DNA of 64,000 bases, taken from the NCBI RefSeq assembly GCF_034262375.1, contig NZ_CP139558.1, positions 2,542,001 through 2,606,000 on the forward strand. The letters are read 5' to 3'. Both the position numbers and the translations under genes were made by a program. The DNA is from Mucilaginibacter sabulilitoris (GTDB lineage Bacteria > Bacteroidota > Bacteroidia > Sphingobacteriales > Sphingobacteriaceae). The notes beneath the pieces were generated by a model. That model did no database searches. It was not told the origin of the DNA and saw only the letters and a program-made list of their open reading frames with translations. Shown here one piece after another: positions 61,969 through 64,000 of the stretch. Numbering within the stretch: the first letter of the stretch is position 1; every line of letters begins with the position of its first letter.

Positions 61969-63563
61969 AAGTCAATGCGGATTATACTTCGCCAGCCTCC
62001 GGCAAAAGGTTCCGAAGTAAAGTTCCACCGGTCGCCGTAGCTTTCTTTTAAACGCGCTTCAATATAACGAAAGCCGTTGCCGCTTTTGCGCCCGCTTCTT
62101 ACGCGGTTCTCTGCAAACACCTCAAAGGTATATTGCTTATGGGTATCCGCGTGCAAAAATGTAAGCAGGAAACGTATGCTGCTGCCATTGGATGGAATAC
62201 CATGCGTAATGCCATTTTCCAGCAGGGTATGAATAATTGCCGGCGGTATCACTTCGTCATCCTGTATGCCCGCGTCTTCCCATATATACGTAACCTCCTT
62301 ACGGAACTGCATAACAGACAAATGATGCCTGCAGAGGTTGATCTCCTGCCGGATAGGGATAAGCGAACGTTCGGCGATCTCGTTCATCACGTCAAATTCC
62401 TGCGAGAGCGCCTGGATGAACAGAACACCCTGCGCAGGCGATTCTTCCACCCAGTCCATAAGGGAGGTGAGGGTATTACGTAAAAAGTGTGGCTGAATAT
62501 TTTTTTTGATAAGTTCCAGTTGCAGGCGAGAAGACAACAGTAACGATGCATGGTGCGCTTCCTCCAGTTGTTTTGCTCCGAGGGTTTGCAGGTAAAGGAT
62601 GCAAAGCAGGATCAGCGTGAAAGCGATATACAAGCCGAAATCGTAAAACATATACTGGTTAATGACCATAGAGACTGCAAAGCCGCACAGTACCAATACG
62701 CTTCCCCGCTGTTTTTTGATCAAGGCGTATAGCAAGATCAATACCGATGCGATCCATAGCGCCAGACTGTACAAATGAGCTGTCAGGTCATAGTGGCCGT
62801 ACTTAAGAATATATATAGATACCAAAGCAGCAAGCAATATGCCTATAAACGGCAGCTTGTGCGGTACATCAAAATGAACTGCGAAATACACAGGGATGAG
62901 AACGGCTATGGCAAAGGTTAGCCAGCCGACAATGATTAGGCGGGTATAAAACTGTGTATAGGGAATATCAATATAATATTTCAGGTATTCCATGGCCAGC
63001 AGGGTGAAGAATAGAAAGCAAATCTGTGCAAAGAGCAAGGTTGTACGTTGCTTGTGCCTGCTGTTGGCAAATAAAAACGTGTAGTAGATAGCGGCGATAA
63101 GAAAGGCACCTGCCATCAGGTTGACCAGGGATAGTTCAATAAGCGGCTGACGCAGCATTTTCAGATAGCTTTCCGGTTTGGCCATCACGTTGCGCTCGGT
63201 TTCCAGTAGGTATTTTTGGGTGCCCCTGATCATTACGTTATGTTTGCCGAGACCCGAAAGTTTATCTGGAATCTGGTAATAGCTTGTTTCCGTGCCCGGT
63301 ACTTCAGGCTGCCCCGTAGTAGCCGGCACCCCATTCTGCCCAACCCTAATGCCATCCCAGTATACCACAAAGGCGCCAAAACTATGTACCTGCAAGCCCA
63401 GGGACGAACTGAATTTTTTTTCCAGCAGATCAATCTGCACGCTGGCAGTGAAAGCGGTATCTGGCTGGCTGATTACTGCATCCGATGCATCGTACCGGAT
63501 ATCCCGGTGGCAGGCGGCAAGAACAATAAGTTGCAGGAACAGGAAAATACGCCATTTTTGCAT
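61965..63563 (-). CDS. Membrane sensor histidine kinase, LytS/7TM type
   Basis: 532 residues. The N-terminus is a lipoprotein-like signal (L-I-V-L-A-A-C-H, Cys18), then a periplasmic beta domain (about 35-135), seven membrane helices (about 145-330) and a His_kinase domain with N-I-Q-P-H-F-L-R-N-T near 355-364 (phospho-His; the usual H-F-L-F-N has R for F), then HATPase_c (N-x-x-x-N-G-I-T-H-G near 450, G-R-K-S-G-N-G-F near 498-505). It resembles 7TM-DISM receptors fused to LytS-type kinases. Partner of the LytTR regulator. Divergent from the receptor gene at 63674. Confidence 0.85.
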   Translation of the reverse strand: MQKWRIFLFLQLIVLAACHRDIRYDASDAVISQPDTAFTASVQIDLLEKKFSSSLGLQVHSFGAFVVYWDGIRVGQNGVPATTGQPEVPGTETSYYQIPDKLSGLGKHNVMIRGTQKYLLETERNVMAKPESYLKMLRQPLIELSLVNLMAGAFLIAAIYYTFLFANSRHKQRTTLLFAQICFLFFTLLAMEYLKYYIDIPYTQFYTRLIIVGWLTFAIAVLIPVYFAVHFDVPHKLPFIGILLAALVSIYILKYGHYDLTAHLYSLALWIASVLILLYALIKKQRGSVLVLCGFAVSMVINQYMFYDFGLYIAFTLILLCILYLQTLGAKQLEEAHHASLLLSSRLQLELIKKNIQPHFLRNTLTSLMDWVEESPAQGVLFIQALSQEFDVMNEIAERSLIPIRQEINLCRHHLSVMQFRKEVTYIWEDAGIQDDEVIPPAIIHTLLENGITHGIPSNGSSIRFLLTFLHADTHKQYTFEVFAENRVRSGRKSGNGFRYIEARLKESYGDRWNFTSEPFAGGWRSIIRIDL

Positions 63564-63673
63564 ACGATAAAGGTAGGCAATCGCCTTTTACTTTTTAGTG
63601 CAGCAGGAAAGCCCCTGGTGCCATTCGCATGTTTTTTTGAGCCATACCCGCTGTCGCTCTTTAATCTTGTGGC

Positions 63674-64000
63674 ATGAGAACGATCCTGATCCTTTTCCTT
63701 TTTATTTGGCTGAACGGGCCCGGTGCTAAAGCCCAGATCCTTAGCGGAACATTAGCCGACAGCAATACACATCACCCGGTTGCCTATGCCACAGTAAGCC
63801 TGCTGAATACGGAGGGCAAACCGGCTTTAGGCACTATGACCGATGAAAAAGGCAAATTCATACTAAAGCTAAATAAGGCAGGCGTTTTTGTGCTGAATTG
63901 CAGCTTTGTTGGATACCAGTTGCTTACCCGGAGTGTAACCCTTGCCGCAGGTGAAACCGATCTGGGCACCCTGTTGCTGATACCCCGCGCGCGCCAGCTA
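63674..64000 (+). CDS. Outer-membrane receptor with carboxypeptidase-regulatory-like domain (3' truncated by window edge)
   Basis: 109 residues visible, open to the window end. Signal peptide M-R-T-I-L-I-L-F-L-F-I-W-L-N-G (cleavage near A-K-A-Q, residue 21), then a CarboxypepD_reg-like beta domain: I-L-S-G-T-L-A-D-S, V-A-Y-A-T-V-S-L-L, G-T-M-T-D-E-K-G-K-F, C-S-F-V-G-Y-Q. This opens TonB-dependent receptors and outer-membrane beta-barrel family 3 proteins. The gene is divergent from the LytTR kinase, so it may be its target. Type of barrel cannot be decided. Confidence 0.75.
   Translation, partial: MRTILILFLFIWLNGPGAKAQILSGTLADSNTHHPVAYATVSLLNTEGKPALGTMTDEKGKFILKLNKAGVFVLNCSFVGYQLLTRSVTLAAGETDLGTLLLIPRARQL

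Noticed and set aside
1..64000. CRISPR arrays, tRNA/rRNA genes, prophage or integrative element ends
   Set aside because: No regularly spaced direct repeats, cloverleaf-type sequences, integrases or phage structural genes were recognised. The repeats seen are palindromic and dispersed.

Overview
The window reads as a chromosomal segment of a Bacteroidota bacterium, most likely a Sphingobacteriaceae member close to Mucilaginibacter or Pedobacter. This is inferred from gene content: a SusC/SusD pair, a propeller-type (Y_Y_Y) sensor kinase, a LytTR two-component system, GH29/GH78 enzymes, families such as DUF5107, DUF3472 and DUF6067, and mostly A-rich leaders rather than strong Shine-Dalgarno sites. 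No tRNA, rRNA, CRISPR array or prophage was seen.

Layout. 1-9.7 kb: end of a sugar isomerase gene, a DoxX protein, a cytoplasmic redox/signalling trio on the minus strand (zf-UBP protein, REC-thioredoxin-reductase fusion, cNMP-type histidine kinase), an envelope beta-barrel protein, an AraC regulator, a GNAT enzyme and an IS110-family element set in dispersed palindromes. 10.1-16.3 kb: an L-fucose utilisation operon (mutarotase, GH29 fucosidase, UxaA-family dehydratase, SDR, FAH-family hydrolase, lactonase). 16.7-31.5 kb: mixed genes, including DinB, a GH78 rhamnosidase, a HipA-like kinase with DUF3037, an orphan hybrid sensor, a Tat-exported phospholipase C, an AI-2E-type permease, NUDIX, and an ArsR/NTF2-like/aldo-keto reductase group. 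31.6-56.1 kb: the most interesting region, described below. 56.3-64 kb: DUF1508 protein, AraC/NmrA pair, DUF2182/DUF899 pair, a small secreted protein, a LytTR two-component system and the start of an outer-membrane receptor gene.

The main candidate system (31.6-56.1 kb) joins sulfate-group chemistry to a polysaccharide-utilisation-type locus. CysQ (PAP phosphatase), a ChrA-type anion transporter, a PAPS-type sulfotransferase, an M1 peptidase and CysC (APS kinase) precede a long SusCD operon. That operon encodes an arylsulfate-sulfotransferase-like lipoprotein, a TsdA-like dihaem cytochrome, a DUF6067-type putative glycosidase, a DUF5107-TPR protein, a DUF5077-DUF3472 protein and an aldose 1-epimerase. 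A NahK-like sugar kinase and a LacI-family regulator follow on the opposite strand. Six intergenic copies of a LacI-type palindrome (core CAAACGTTTG) lie before chrA, the M1 peptidase gene, susC (two), the kinase gene and lacI. This suggests one regulon in which PAPS synthesis and sulfotransfer are co-controlled with glycan uptake. The substrate is unknown, and no classical sulfatase gene is present.

Several families of short palindromic repeats occupy intergenic gaps, including one inside the fucose operon and copies on both sides of the IS110 element.
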